Assembly (NCBI GenBank): GCA_946479435.1
Contig: CAMLFX010000065.1
Span: 1 to 18,670, forward strand
Direction: 5' to 3'
DNA from: an uncultured Sphingobacteriales bacterium
Lineage (GTDB): Bacteria; Bacteroidota; Bacteroidia; Chitinophagales; Chitinophagaceae
DNA length: 18,670 nt
The notes below the pieces were generated by a model that was not told the origin of the DNA, did no database searches, and saw nothing but the letters and a program-made list of their open reading frames with translations. The translations under genes and the position numbers were made by a program. This document shows, piece after piece, positions 7,435 through 16,072 of this stretch. Numbering within the stretch: the first letter of the stretch is position 1; each line of letters begins with the position of its first letter.

Positions 7435-8562
7435 TTATTGCCAGTCGGGGTAAGTATTGCTCCAATTTATTTTATCGCCGGTTTTACCAATTCCAAACAA
7501 TTTGTTCAGCGTCATGTTGATGCCAAACTCATTGGTTGCACCTGCTATATGGTAGTAAGACCGTGCGTATTGTATATGAAATTTATTTAGGTTGATGCCA
7601 AGGCCGAATGAAAAACCTGCAAGCCCTGTCTTGTCTTTTATTGCTAACTCACCACGGTGCAGGTGATTGTAACCTACCCCAACAGTCAGGCGTTTGCCCA
7701 ACAATACTTCTGCACCAAAAATAAAGTGGCGGAACAACTTATCAGCAAAATGCGACTTTGTATTCGTAGTAGTATCGTTAGTACCAAATACAGTGCTGCT
7801 TTCTACATCAGCGGGGTTATCATAGCGTATATCCCATTCATATAAATGGTGTACTGTAGCCATCAGGCGTAGTGGAAGGTGTTTAAACCTTTTTGATATA
7901 CCAATTTGCAAGTCGAATGGTAATGGTTCAGCAGTGTTTGCAGGGTTATATTTTTTTGCCATAAACCCCATGTTCTTAGCTACAATACCCAAATCAACCA
8001 GCGAAGCAGTATCGTAATAGTTCACACCTACATCAGCCAATACTGCCGATGCTGTTTTATCGTACAAAGAAGAATGTGCCCATTTCAATGTGGCACCATA
8101 ACGCCAGTGCTCGCCATATTGCCGCGAAGCGCCCAGGCTTATTGCATACTCATTAGCCCTGAAAGAACCTTGCTCATTTCCTAAATCATCGGTCTTGGTA
8201 AGGTTGCCGTAATTCAGATATTGCACACCAAATACAAACGAGGTTTTTATCTTCTCTGCGTGGTAACCATATTGCAGGTTAGCAATGCTGATTCCTGCAT
8301 AATATGCATTGTAATTAAGGCCAAGTTGGTTATGCAAACCCGGCCTCATCAGCGCAGGGTTTTGCAACGCGAAAGATATATCCTGGTCGGGGTTAGCTAC
8401 GTTGATACCACCCAACGAAGATATACGGGGTGCATTAGGCAGCCGTAAGAACTCCATAGTGCGCTGCCCCCCTGCAACCTGAGCAGCAGCTATTTGATAT
8501 GATAGGCACAACAGCAATAAGCCGGTCCATTTTTTCCATTGCATATTTGTAAAACGTGACAT
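7435..8562 (-). CDS. porQ: Type IX secretion system protein PorQ
   Basis: This 375-residue predicted outer-membrane beta-barrel protein has a signal peptide ending AAA-Q (residues 20-28). An alternative ATG at residue 7 (8544) would also give a good signal. Family hallmarks are the N-terminal phrases RLPNAPRISSLGGINVA and QDISFALQNPALM, then alternating amphipathic strands (YNAYYAGISIANLQYGYH, FVFGVQYLNYG) and a C-terminal strand region with LAGFSFGLGINLNKFHIQYA and ATNEFGINMTLNKLF. In characterised T9SS, PorQ works with PorU, PorV and PorZ in the attachment complex that handles cargo at the cell surface. The predicted cargo proteases lie a few kb away. The gene follows fabI after 42 nt on the same strand with no terminator between, so co-transcription is likely. 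Confidence 0.88.
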   Translation of the reverse strand: MSRFTNMQWKKWTGLLLLCLSYQIAAAQVAGGQRTMEFLRLPNAPRISSLGGINVANPDQDISFALQNPALMRPGLHNQLGLNYNAYYAGISIANLQYGYHAEKIKTSFVFGVQYLNYGNLTKTDDLGNEQGSFRANEYAISLGASRQYGEHWRYGATLKWAHSSLYDKTASAVLADVGVNYYDTASLVDLGIVAKNMGFMAKKYNPANTAEPLPFDLQIGISKRFKHLPLRLMATVHHLYEWDIRYDNPADVESSTVFGTNDTTTNTKSHFADKLFRHFIFGAEVLLGKRLTVGVGYNHLHRGELAIKDKTGLAGFSFGLGINLNKFHIQYARSYYHIAGATNEFGINMTLNKLFGIGKTGDKINWSNTYPDWQ

Positions 8563-8604
8563 GGGTTTGAATTATTGCTGTTGTGCTGTATGAGTTGTTA
8601 AATA

Positions 8605-9435
8605 TTATTCTGCTGTAGCAGCCTGCATCATTTTTTCAACTATTGGCTGGCTAACACCTGTATTAGAGAAGCCACCATCGTGGAAAAGGTTTTGCATGGT
8701 TACCATACGTGTATAGTCACTGAATAGCATTACACAGAAGTTAGCGCAATCTTCACCCGTAGCATTACCCAATGGTGACATTTTATCAGCATAGTCGAAA
8801 AACACATCAAAACCCGCTACTCCCGAACCTGCTGTTGTAACCGTAGGCGATTGAGAGATGGTGTTTACACGCACTTTATTTTTGAAACCATAATGGTAGC
8901 CAAAGCTGCGTGCTATACTTTCCATCAGCGATTTAGCATCGGCCATATCGTTATAACCGGGGAAGGTTCTTTGTGCTGCTATATAAGATAGTGCTGCAAC
9001 AGAAGCCCATTCATTCAGGGCATCCAGCTTCATGCAGGTTTGCAGTACTTTATGAAAAGACAGGGCTGATATATCCAGCGTCTTCATGAAGTTGTCGTAA
9101 TTAGTATCGGTATAAGGTATATTCTTACGCACGTTTGGTGACATACCTATTGAGTGTAATACAAAATCCAGTTTACCACCTAAAGCTTCCATACTTTTTT
9201 GCACCAGGTTTTCAAGGTCGGCGGTCGATGTAGCATCTGCTGCTATTACAGGTGCATCGTTACAAGCTTTTGCCAGTTCGTTTATTTTACCCATACGTAG
9301 CGCGATAGGTGCATTGCTCAATACGATCTCTGCGCCTTCTTCCACGCAGCGCAATGCAGTTTTCCAAGCCATTGAGCGTTCATCCAGCGCTCCGAAAATG
9401 ATACCTTTTTTTCCTTTCAACAATTGATGCGACAT
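8605..9435 (-). CDS. fabI: Enoyl-[acyl-carrier-protein] reductase (NADH), FabI
   Basis: This 276-residue cytoplasmic enzyme performs the last reduction of each fatty-acid elongation cycle (trans-2-enoyl-ACP to acyl-ACP). The nucleotide-binding turn has the FabI form GALDERSMAWKTA (15-27) in place of the usual SDR GxxxGxG. The catalytic residues are visible as Tyr151 and Tyr161-x6-Lys168 (YNDMADAK), with the same spacing as E. coli Tyr146, Tyr156 and Lys163. Other family marks are LDFVLHSIGM (89-98), RVNTISQSP and DGGFSNTG near the end. The length is close to the family norm (about 260-275). A TACTTTTA at 9462-9469 (minus) could be a -7 box, but no -33 was found at good spacing. It is followed closely by porQ. 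Confidence 0.95.
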   Translation of the reverse strand: MSHQLLKGKKGIIFGALDERSMAWKTALRCVEEGAEIVLSNAPIALRMGKINELAKACNDAPVIAADATSTADLENLVQKSMEALGGKLDFVLHSIGMSPNVRKNIPYTDTNYDNFMKTLDISALSFHKVLQTCMKLDALNEWASVAALSYIAAQRTFPGYNDMADAKSLMESIARSFGYHYGFKNKVRVNTISQSPTVTTAGSGVAGFDVFFDYADKMSPLGNATGEDCANFCVMLFSDYTRMVTMQNLFHDGGFSNTGVSQPIVEKMMQAATAE

Positions 9436-9510
9436 AAGTATATATTACTTTATATAGACCGTAAAAGTAGGGAAAAATATGCCTTAATAATAGCGCAAAG
9501 CCCTGCAATT

Positions 9511-9550
9511 GCTAAAAAACAAAACGCCCGTAATAAATATTACGGGCGTA
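9511..9550 (-). terminator. Intrinsic terminator of gcvP
   Basis: The stem arms are 9524-9535 and 9538-9549 (ACGCCCGTAATA and its complement, 12 bp, minimal loop). On the minus strand it is followed by TTTGTTTTTTAGC. It lies about 20 nt after the gcvP stop and clears transcription before fabI. Confidence 0.82.
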
Positions 9551-9571
9551 TAAGTATTGTAATTCTTGTTA

Positions 9572-12448
9572 TTAAGCTTCAGCTTCCATATATGCTTCTG
9601 TAGGTTCGCAGGTGCATATCAGGTTACGGTCGCCAACGGTATTGTTTACGCGGGCTACACTTGGCCAGAATTTGTTTGCTTTTACCCAATGCAAGGGGAA
9701 AGCAGCTTGCTGGCGGCCATAAGCATGGTTCCATTCGTCAGCAGTTATCACAGCCTGTGTGTGTGGTGCGTTTTTCAGTACGTTGTCTTTTTTGTCAGCT
9801 TTACCTTCTTCAATAGCGCGTATCTCTTCGCGGATGCTTAGCAATGCGTCGCAGAAACGGTCCAGTTCAGCTTTGTCTTCACTTTCCGTAGGTTCTATCA
9901 TAATAGTGCCCGGTACAGGGAAGCTCATAGTAGGTGCGTGGAAGCCATAGTCCATCAAACGCTTGGCTACGTCTTCAGCTTCTATCTCAGCAGTCTTTTT
10001 AAACGGACGCAGGTCAACTATGAATTCGTGGGCACAAGTACCACCGCTACCCGTGTACAGGATATCGAAATCGTTCATCAAACGGGTACGCATGTAGTTA
10101 GCGTTCAGTATAGCATACTCCGTAGCTTTCTTAACTCCTACGGGCCCTAACATACGGATGTATGCATAAGATATCAGCAGGATGCTTGCAGAACCATAAG
10201 GTGCTGCTGATACTGCATGTGCATTGTCTTTACCTTCTTCCACATGACCCGGCAGGAATGGCGCCAGGTGTTGTTTCACACATATTGGGCCCATACCTGG
10301 TCCACCACCACCATGTGGTATAGCAAATGTTTTGTGCAGGTTCAGGTGGCAAACGTCAGCGCCTATCAAACCAGGAGCAGTAAGACCAACCTGCGCATTC
10401 ATGTTCGCGCCATCCATATATACCTGTCCACCGTGCTGGTGTACCACTGCAGTTATTTCTTTAATGCTTTCTTCGTACACACCGTATGTAGATGGGTAAG
10501 TAACCATGATACCTGCAAGGTTAGCAGCGTGTTGTTCTGCTTTTGCTTTCAGGTCAGCTACATCTATGTAACCGTTTTCCAGTGCTTTTACCACTACTAC
10601 TTTATAGCCAACCATTACTGCCGATGCAGGGTTGGTACCGTGTGCCGATATAGGTATCAGCATTACGTTACGGTGTCCTTCACCTTTGCTTTCGTGGTAG
10701 TTGCGTATTGCTAACAGTCCGGCATATTCACCTTGCGCACCACTGTTTGGTTGCAGGCTGCATGCATCGAAAGCTGTGATCTCGCACAGGTAAGCAGACA
10801 ATTCTTTTACTATTTGCTGGTAGCCACCTGCCTGCGCTATTGGCATGAACGGGTGCATCTTGCTCCAGTGTGCCCAGCTAAGCGGCATCATTTCTGTTGC
10901 AGCATTTAGCTTCATGGTGCAAGAACCTAAAGATATCATGCTGGTGTTCAGACTAAGATCTTTGTTCTCCAGCATTTTTATGTAGCGCATCATTTGCGTT
11001 TCGCTGTGATGGCTGTTGAATACTTCTTGTTCCAGGAATGGAGAAGTACGTGTAAGTGCCGTACTGATATTGCTCAATACCATATCATGATCGATATTGT
11101 AAACAATAGGATCATCATTAGTAGAGAATACACTTAATATGTCTGCAAGATCAGATGTGGTAGTAGTTTCATCAAGCGAGATTCCGATAAAACCTTCCGG
11201 CATATACCTGAAGTTCATTTCAGCAGCTTCTGCTTTTTGTTTGATGGCCGATGCATCGTCAACCTTCACAACAACAGTATCGAAGAAATTTTTTGAATAA
11301 ACATTATACCCATTTTCAACTAGCCTTTCAGCCAGCGTTTGGGCTAAAGTGCTTACACGCTTAGCAATGTTCTTCAATCCATCAGGACCATGAAAAACAG
11401 CATACATTGCAGCCATATTAGCCAGCAATGCCTGTGCAGTACAAATATTTGAAGTTGCTTTTTCGCGTTTGATGTGTTGCTCGCGTGTTTGCAAAGCCAT
11501 ACGCAATGCGCGGTGGCCATATGCATCAACACTGATACCTATGATACGGCCCGGTATATGGCGTTTGAATTCGTCTTTACAAGAGAAGAACGCAGCGTGT
11601 GGGCCACCATAACCAAGAGGTACACCAAAACGTTGTGCAGAACCTAATGCTACGTCAGCGCCCAGTTCACCCGGAGGGGTTAACAGTGTAAGTGCCAGCA
11701 GGTCGGTAGCCATCGCTACGTATGCACCTGCGCCATGTACTGCGTGTATAAAGCTGCGATAGTCTTCAATAGAACCTTTATTGTTAGGATATTGAACCAG
11801 CGCACCGAAATAAGTACTGTCTATTTGTGCCGATTGGTAATCGCCATAAACAACTTCAATGCCTAATGGTGTAGCACGTGTAACTACTACATCTTTTGTT
11901 TGCGGGAATACTTCGTTATCTACAAAGAATTTCGGACGCTCGGGGTTGCTGCTGTCTTTGTTCAACATGTGGAAGAACATAGCCATTGCTTCAGCAGCAG
12001 AGGTAGCTTCATCCAAAAGCGATGCGTTAGCAATTGGTAAAGCTGTCAAATCACTTACCATTGTCTGGTAGTTCAACAAGCTTTCCAAACGGCCTTGTGA
12101 AATTTCAGCCTGGTACGGAGTGTACTGTGTGTACCATCCCGGGTTTTCAAAAATATTACGCAGTATCACGCTGGGTGTATGCGTATCGTAATAACCTTGC
12201 CCTATATATGTTTTGTAAACTTTATTTTTCAGCGAAATGTCTTTCAGCTGGCGCAGGTACTCTGCTTCGCTGATAGCTTTTGGCAATCTCAATTTGTGAT
12301 CCATACGGATAGCGTCAGGCACTGTACGTCCTGTCAGATCATCCATACCCGATACACCAATAGTGCGCAACATCTGTTCAGTTTCTTGTTCATCGGGGCC
12401 TATATGGCGTTGGATGAATTCCTGATCTTGAATGGAAAACAAATTCAT
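9572..12448 (-). CDS. gcvP: Glycine dehydrogenase (decarboxylating), glycine cleavage system P protein
   Basis: This 958-residue PLP enzyme decarboxylates glycine and passes the aminomethyl group to the lipoyl H protein. The single-chain form is present, with N- and C-terminal halves fused. The start ATG at 12448 gives [18 protein letters not shown], the usual beginning of the family. An upstream in-frame extension to 12517 would include the promoter and is rejected. The PLP lysine is Lys706 in LNLHKTF, followed by the glycine-rich [11 protein letters not shown]. The length is practically the same as E. coli GcvP (957). Other conserved stretches include [20 protein letters not shown] and [11 protein letters not shown]. 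gcvT and gcvH are not next to it, so the system is dispersed in this genome. It has its own promoter (12488-12517) and terminator and thus is monocistronic. Confidence 0.97.
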   Translation of the reverse strand: MNLFSIQDQEFIQRHIGPDEQETEQMLRTIGVSGMDDLTGRTVPDAIRMDHKLRLPKAISEAEYLRQLKDISLKNKVYKTYIGQGYYDTHTPSVILRNIFENPGWYTQYTPYQAEISQGRLESLLNYQTMVSDLTALPIANASLLDEATSAAEAMAMFFHMLNKDSSNPERPKFFVDNEVFPQTKDVVVTRATPLGIEVVYGDYQSAQIDSTYFGALVQYPNNKGSIEDYRSFIHAVHGAGAYVAMATDLLALTLLTPPGELGADVALGSAQRFGVPLGYGGPHAAFFSCKDEFKRHIPGRIIGISVDAYGHRALRMALQTREQHIKREKATSNICTAQALLANMAAMYAVFHGPDGLKNIAKRVSTLAQTLAERLVENGYNVYSKNFFDTVVVKVDDASAIKQKAEAAEMNFRYMPEGFIGISLDETTTTSDLADILSVFSTNDDPIVYNIDHDMVLSNISTALTRTSPFLEQEVFNSHHSETQMMRYIKMLENKDLSLNTSMISLGSCTMKLNAATEMMPLSWAHWSKMHPFMPIAQAGGYQQIVKELSAYLCEITAFDACSLQPNSGAQGEYAGLLAIRNYHESKGEGHRNVMLIPISAHGTNPASAVMVGYKVVVVKALENGYIDVADLKAKAEQHAANLAGIMVTYPSTYGVYEESIKEITAVVHQHGGQVYMDGANMNAQVGLTAPGLIGADVCHLNLHKTFAIPHGGGGPGMGPICVKQHLAPFLPGHVEEGKDNAHAVSAAPYGSASILLISYAYIRMLGPVGVKKATEYAILNANYMRTRLMNDFDILYTGSGGTCAHEFIVDLRPFKKTAEIEAEDVAKRLMDYGFHAPTMSFPVPGTIMIEPTESEDKAELDRFCDALLSIREEIRAIEEGKADKKDNVLKNAPHTQAVITADEWNHAYGRQQAAFPLHWVKANKFWPSVARVNNTVGDRNLICTCEPTEAYMEAEA

Positions 12449-12487
12449 ATTAAATAATAAAATAACTTGATTGTTATAAAGAATATG

Positions 12488-12517
12488 CAAAGTTAGCGTG
12501 ATATGGGGGATTTGCAA
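12488..12517 (-). promoter_or_regulatory. Bacteroidota-type promoter of gcvP
   Basis: On the minus strand TTG (12515-12517), a 19-nt spacer and TAACTTTG (12488-12495) match the Bacteroidota sigma-A consensus TTG-N19-21-TAnnTTTG exactly. The transcript would begin about 33 nt before the gcvP ATG at 12448. Confidence 0.65.
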
Positions 12518-12568
12518 AGTTGCTCCTCAACCATTATCAGCTTATCCTATTAACATATACAAATTCTT

Positions 12569-12988
12569 TTACCTAAGGCAGAACCAATAGACCCAAAACA
12601 TATATACAGGCTGGAAAAAGAGACGAAAAATATTGGAGAAATTAGGCTTTACGATAGCCATATTGATATTGGCAGGAAATACTGCTACCAACAGAAGTAG
12701 CAATCCCCAGGCGGAATAGGTACGGGTGGCTTGGAAAAATAGCCCCACACCAAATGCTACTTCGAAAAAGCCACTGACAAAATTCATAGCCCTTTTATAG
12801 GGCCAGGATTTAGGCAGGTATGCTTCAATCATCTCAGGCTTGGCAAAATGCGCTACACCAATCATTATGAACATGATACCGGCTGCATAGGCACCACGCA
12901 GCATATGGTCGTTTAGAGATTTCATGCCGGCAAGCGAAAGCAGCCAAAGAATACCGTACATCAAAGCCAGCCCTAAGAAAAAAGCCAT
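12569..12988 (-). CDS. DoxX-like small membrane protein
   Basis: A 139-residue inner-membrane protein with four predicted hydrophobic helices (about 2-21, 32-48, 68-86 and 91-109) and a hydrophobic C-terminal tail (FFQPVYMFWVYWFCLR). The stretch MFIMIGVAHFAKPEMIEAYLP followed by NFVSGFFEVAFGVGLFF matches the DoxX/DoxD-like pattern GxxHF...P...SGxxExxxGxGL. DoxX proteins are named after a thiosulfate:quinone oxidoreductase subunit, but most small members have no proven role; some are linked to oxidative stress. It begins 20 nt after the TPR-like gene ends, so it is probably the last gene of the porX-MoxR-TPR run. No clear terminator follows. Confidence 0.75.
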   Translation of the reverse strand: MAFFLGLALMYGILWLLSLAGMKSLNDHMLRGAYAAGIMFIMIGVAHFAKPEMIEAYLPKSWPYKRAMNFVSGFFEVAFGVGLFFQATRTYSAWGLLLLLVAVFPANINMAIVKPNFSNIFRLFFQPVYMFWVYWFCLR

Positions 12989-13008
12989 AGTAGTAGATTG
13001 AAATATTA

Positions 13009-15048
13009 TTAAGAACCCGGCTCATTTTCTCTCAGGTCTTTACCACCAATATTAAATAAACGGTATGCCATTTCAATACCGGCTTCTTCCGGCTTTTTAT
13101 AGTTAAAGGCTTGCTTCTGCACTATATAATTGCTCCTCTGGTCAAGTACATAATATTCAATACGCTTCTTACTGCCATTACCAGAAAATATAAGATATGC
13201 TTCGGCGGTATTACTACCGGCACCTACCCAGTTTATATTGCAGTCTTTCAATCTCTCCACCACAAGCTTATCTGTAGTACCACTGGTATGCAAGTTCATA
13301 TTCATTACCAACCCTGCGTCGGGTATCAGTTGTGGGTATAGTTGATACATCAGGTACACCCAGCGCGAATAATCTGTATTGTCTTTACGCTCCTTTGCAC
13401 ATTCAGCTTGCGCCTGGTACACACGGGCAATAAAAAGCTTCTCGTATTCGCCATCTGTATTGGGGTCTCGCATAATACCGTTCAGTATCGTTCTGGCTTC
13501 TTTATAGTTGCCCTGTTTCATTTCCAGCTTTGCAATGAATAGCTTGAAATATTTATTGATGTATTTACGATCGTCGGTTTGCGCTTCTTTCCTAAAGCGT
13601 TCTAAAAAAAAGCGTGTACTGAAATCGCGTATGAGGTACCATACCTCATCCCAGCTTACAGTGCTTTCGGTTGAGAAAAGTTTATAAATAACACGGTCAC
13701 GTTCAGGGTTCTGCGCAAACTGGTTGATTATCAAAAACTGTTGCAGGTATTTTTCACCCAGTAGCTGCCCCATGTTCATCAATACGTTGGGGTTGTACCA
13801 CCAGTTGCGGTTCTCAAATTTCTTGCGCTCCAGCAGGGCGTCTTTATCTATCAGCTTCAATAGTTGTACACTGAAGTCGTAGTGCGACTGGCTAAGCGTA
13901 GTGCCTATATGCAGTTCCTTAAATTCCGCTGCTTTATTTGCATAGCGTTCTGCTTCTGCAATCTGTCCATCGTAATGCATGGCGCGCGCCAGCGCAATAT
14001 TATACCAGCCAAATCCCGGTGTCGATCCATTGGCCTTTATCATATCGCGCATCAGCTCTGCACCGGCCTTAGGCAAACCTTTGTATATATCTATAATAGA
14101 CGTGTAATACGCCCATTCCTTTAAGCGCTTGTCGCCGGCGTCTTGTGTTATTGCTTGTTCATATTCACTTTCCGCCTCACGAAAATCGCCACATATCGAT
14201 CTGAATGTTGCATAGTTATTATGTGGAAATATCGGGCTCTTGCGCATCAGGTTATAATAGTATGCTGCCGAATCTATCTTCAATGCATAACTGTACAATA
14301 TTGATTTGTAATGATACACCGCCATTTTCTCCATCTCTTCATAGCCGGGCTGAAAGATAGCTGAATTCAGTTTTTTATTGATGTTGATGCGCCGTAATCC
14401 CGAATCGAGACTTGCATTTGCCAGGCGTTCATTTTCGTTGATGCTGTTTTTCAGGAAAGGATATTTGGCACTGGTATAGTAGCGGTTGCGGTGTATATTC
14501 CAGCCCAAATAGTTGTATGCATCCATCTGGTAGTCGCGCTGAAAATTCCATTTTATTACACGGCGCAGCAGGTTATAGTTTTTTTGCACTTCTTCCATAT
14601 TGCTGTAGCAATTCATCAGGTAAAATGCAATAATGGTAAAATCTATCTGGTATTTATACGCCGGGTAGTATATCATAAGGTCGGCAGTGCGTGTCCCCAG
14701 TTCTTTCTTGTAGTCGCGCTCTATCGAATTAAGCGCATGTTCCAGCGGCACCGACGCATTTTTATAACCCAGGTAATCAGCAGCATGGTTGTATTTATAC
14801 GCTCCTTCAAACAGCCAGCCCACATAATAACTGCTATCTATTCTTTTAAATTCGCGCGAACGCGGCAGAGCATCTTCTCCTTCCATATTCACGCCAATGC
14901 GTTTCGCATCTATCTCGTAGCGTTGTGCCGCTTTTTGCTGCGCGCGCGATTGTGCACAAACATCAATGCCACATAAAAGCAGCATCAACATTGTGCATAC
15001 TATATATTTTGTTTGTTTAGCGTATTCCCTCATACTAAGCTTATGCAT
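13009..15048 (-). CDS. Secreted TPR-like protein of unknown function, coupled to MoxR
   Basis: This is a 679-residue protein with a hydrophobic signal sequence (YIVCTMLMLLLCGIDVCA-Q). The ATG at 15048 overlaps the end of the MoxR gene by 8 nt; an in-frame ATG at 15033 (MREYAK) is an alternative that gives a tighter signal peptide. The mature protein is mostly alpha-helical, with TPR-like helix pairs at about 290-390 (DFREAESEYEQAITQ, WYNIALARAMHYDGQIAEAERYA split over adjacent repeats) and about 515-575 (KLEMKQGNYKEARTILNGI, VYQAQAECAKERKD). The C-terminal about 90 residues look different and beta-rich (EAYLIFSGNGSKKRIEYYVLD). This tail may bind an envelope partner, which is inference. I recognise no named family. 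The 8-nt overlap with MoxR suggests translational coupling and a shared function, with the ATPase in the cytoplasm and this protein in the periplasm. Confidence 0.8.
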   Translation of the reverse strand: MHKLSMREYAKQTKYIVCTMLMLLLCGIDVCAQSRAQQKAAQRYEIDAKRIGVNMEGEDALPRSREFKRIDSSYYVGWLFEGAYKYNHAADYLGYKNASVPLEHALNSIERDYKKELGTRTADLMIYYPAYKYQIDFTIIAFYLMNCYSNMEEVQKNYNLLRRVIKWNFQRDYQMDAYNYLGWNIHRNRYYTSAKYPFLKNSINENERLANASLDSGLRRININKKLNSAIFQPGYEEMEKMAVYHYKSILYSYALKIDSAAYYYNLMRKSPIFPHNNYATFRSICGDFREAESEYEQAITQDAGDKRLKEWAYYTSIIDIYKGLPKAGAELMRDMIKANGSTPGFGWYNIALARAMHYDGQIAEAERYANKAAEFKELHIGTTLSQSHYDFSVQLLKLIDKDALLERKKFENRNWWYNPNVLMNMGQLLGEKYLQQFLIINQFAQNPERDRVIYKLFSTESTVSWDEVWYLIRDFSTRFFLERFRKEAQTDDRKYINKYFKLFIAKLEMKQGNYKEARTILNGIMRDPNTDGEYEKLFIARVYQAQAECAKERKDNTDYSRWVYLMYQLYPQLIPDAGLVMNMNLHTSGTTDKLVVERLKDCNINWVGAGSNTAEAYLIFSGNGSKKRIEYYVLDQRSNYIVQKQAFNYKKPEEAGIEMAYRLFNIGGKDLRENEPGS

Positions 15049-16030
15049 GTAGCTTTAGCCGTGCAAGCCTTTCTGTTTCTTTATTTATAATACTGTTCAG
15101 TGCATGTTGCCTGCCATCTTTATTGCGGTACACCAGGCGGTGGTCAAGCACAGCGTAGGCTATATCTTTCACGTCGTCTTCTATCACAAAGGTTCTGCCT
15201 TTTACCAAAGCGTATGCACGCAGGCATTTGAGGAAAGAGATACCACTGCGGGTTGATGCGCCCAGAGATATATCAGCATGCTCGCGCGAGCCTCTCACAA
15301 TATTGCTTACGCTGCGTACTATTTCATCATGTACAAAAACTTCTGCTGCCTGTTGCTGTAAAGCCAGTACATCCTGCAAGCTCAGCACTTGTTGCAAATT
15401 CACCAGGTTATTGGCAATATTCACGTAGCTACGGTATATATCCAGTTCTGTTTCTTCGTTCACATACCCGAAAATGATCTTCATATAAAAACGATCGAGC
15501 TGTGCGGCAGGCAGTGGATAAGTACCTTCCATCTCTATCGGGTTTTGCGTAGCTATGGTAAAGAACATTTTCTCCAGTTGCAGCGTAGTATCACCCACCG
15601 TTATCTGGCTTTCGGCCATTGCTTCCAGCAAGGCACTTTGCACCTTAGGCGATGCGCGGTTTATCTCATCGGCCAACAGCACATTACAAAACAACGGCCC
15701 TTGCTTAAAGATGAATTCTTTATTCCTGTCATCGAAAATGTGTGTACCAATAAGATCCATGGGTAGCAGGTCGGGAGTGAACTGTATGCGCTTGAACATC
15801 ACATGCTGCTCACCGTGGCCACCGCTTATACATTGCGCTATAGTACGCGCCAGTACTGTTTTACCGGTACCGGGGTTGTCTTCCATCAGTATATGCCCGC
15901 CTGCCAGTAAACAGGTTATAACCAGTTCTATCTTATCACGTTTACCACGTATTACTTTTTCTACCTGCGTTATCAGGTGCTGTACGTTATCTGTGTTATC
16001 TACGGTCAGTGGTTCTGATATAGGTTCCAT
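15041..16030 (-). CDS. MoxR-family AAA+ ATPase
   Basis: A 329-residue cytoplasmic AAA+ ATPase. The Walker A is DNPGTGKT (51-58, Lys57), the Walker B is VLLADEINRA (117-126, Asp121-Glu122), the sensor 1 region is IATQNPIEMEGTYPLP (159-174, Asn163), and LDRF (178-181) is followed by the C-terminal lid with SLGASTRSG. MoxR ATPases are chaperone-like and normally work with von Willebrand-domain proteins on assembly of metal centres or envelope complexes. In Bacteroidota they usually precede DUF58 and BatA/B genes. Here neither is present: upstream is porX (42 nt away), and downstream the gene overlaps a secreted TPR-like protein. Length and motifs are complete, so it should be active. Confidence 0.92.
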   Translation of the reverse strand: MEPISEPLTVDNTDNVQHLITQVEKVIRGKRDKIELVITCLLAGGHILMEDNPGTGKTVLARTIAQCISGGHGEQHVMFKRIQFTPDLLPMDLIGTHIFDDRNKEFIFKQGPLFCNVLLADEINRASPKVQSALLEAMAESQITVGDTTLQLEKMFFTIATQNPIEMEGTYPLPAAQLDRFYMKIIFGYVNEETELDIYRSYVNIANNLVNLQQVLSLQDVLALQQQAAEVFVHDEIVRSVSNIVRGSREHADISLGASTRSGISFLKCLRAYALVKGRTFVIEDDVKDIAYAVLDHRLVYRNKDGRQHALNSIINKETERLARLKLHA

Positions 16031-16072
16031 ATATGCTATCTGAGAACTTTACTATTTATTGTTTAAATGTTA

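Noticed and set aside
10217..10714. 165-codon open frame on the plus strand inside gcvP
   Set aside because: It is antisense to the conserved PLP-binding part of gcvP; its translation is rich in Cys, Tyr, His and Phe, as expected from a shadow frame, and it has no recognisable domain.
14491..14976. 161-codon open frame on the plus strand inside the TPR-like gene
   Set aside because: It is a shadow of a long coding frame, with composition (Ile/Val/His/Tyr/Phe-rich) typical of reverse-complement translation.
15555..16043. 162-codon open frame on the plus strand inside the MoxR gene
   Set aside because: It is antisense to the Walker A and B regions, with low-complexity Ser/Cys/Pro content and no promoter.
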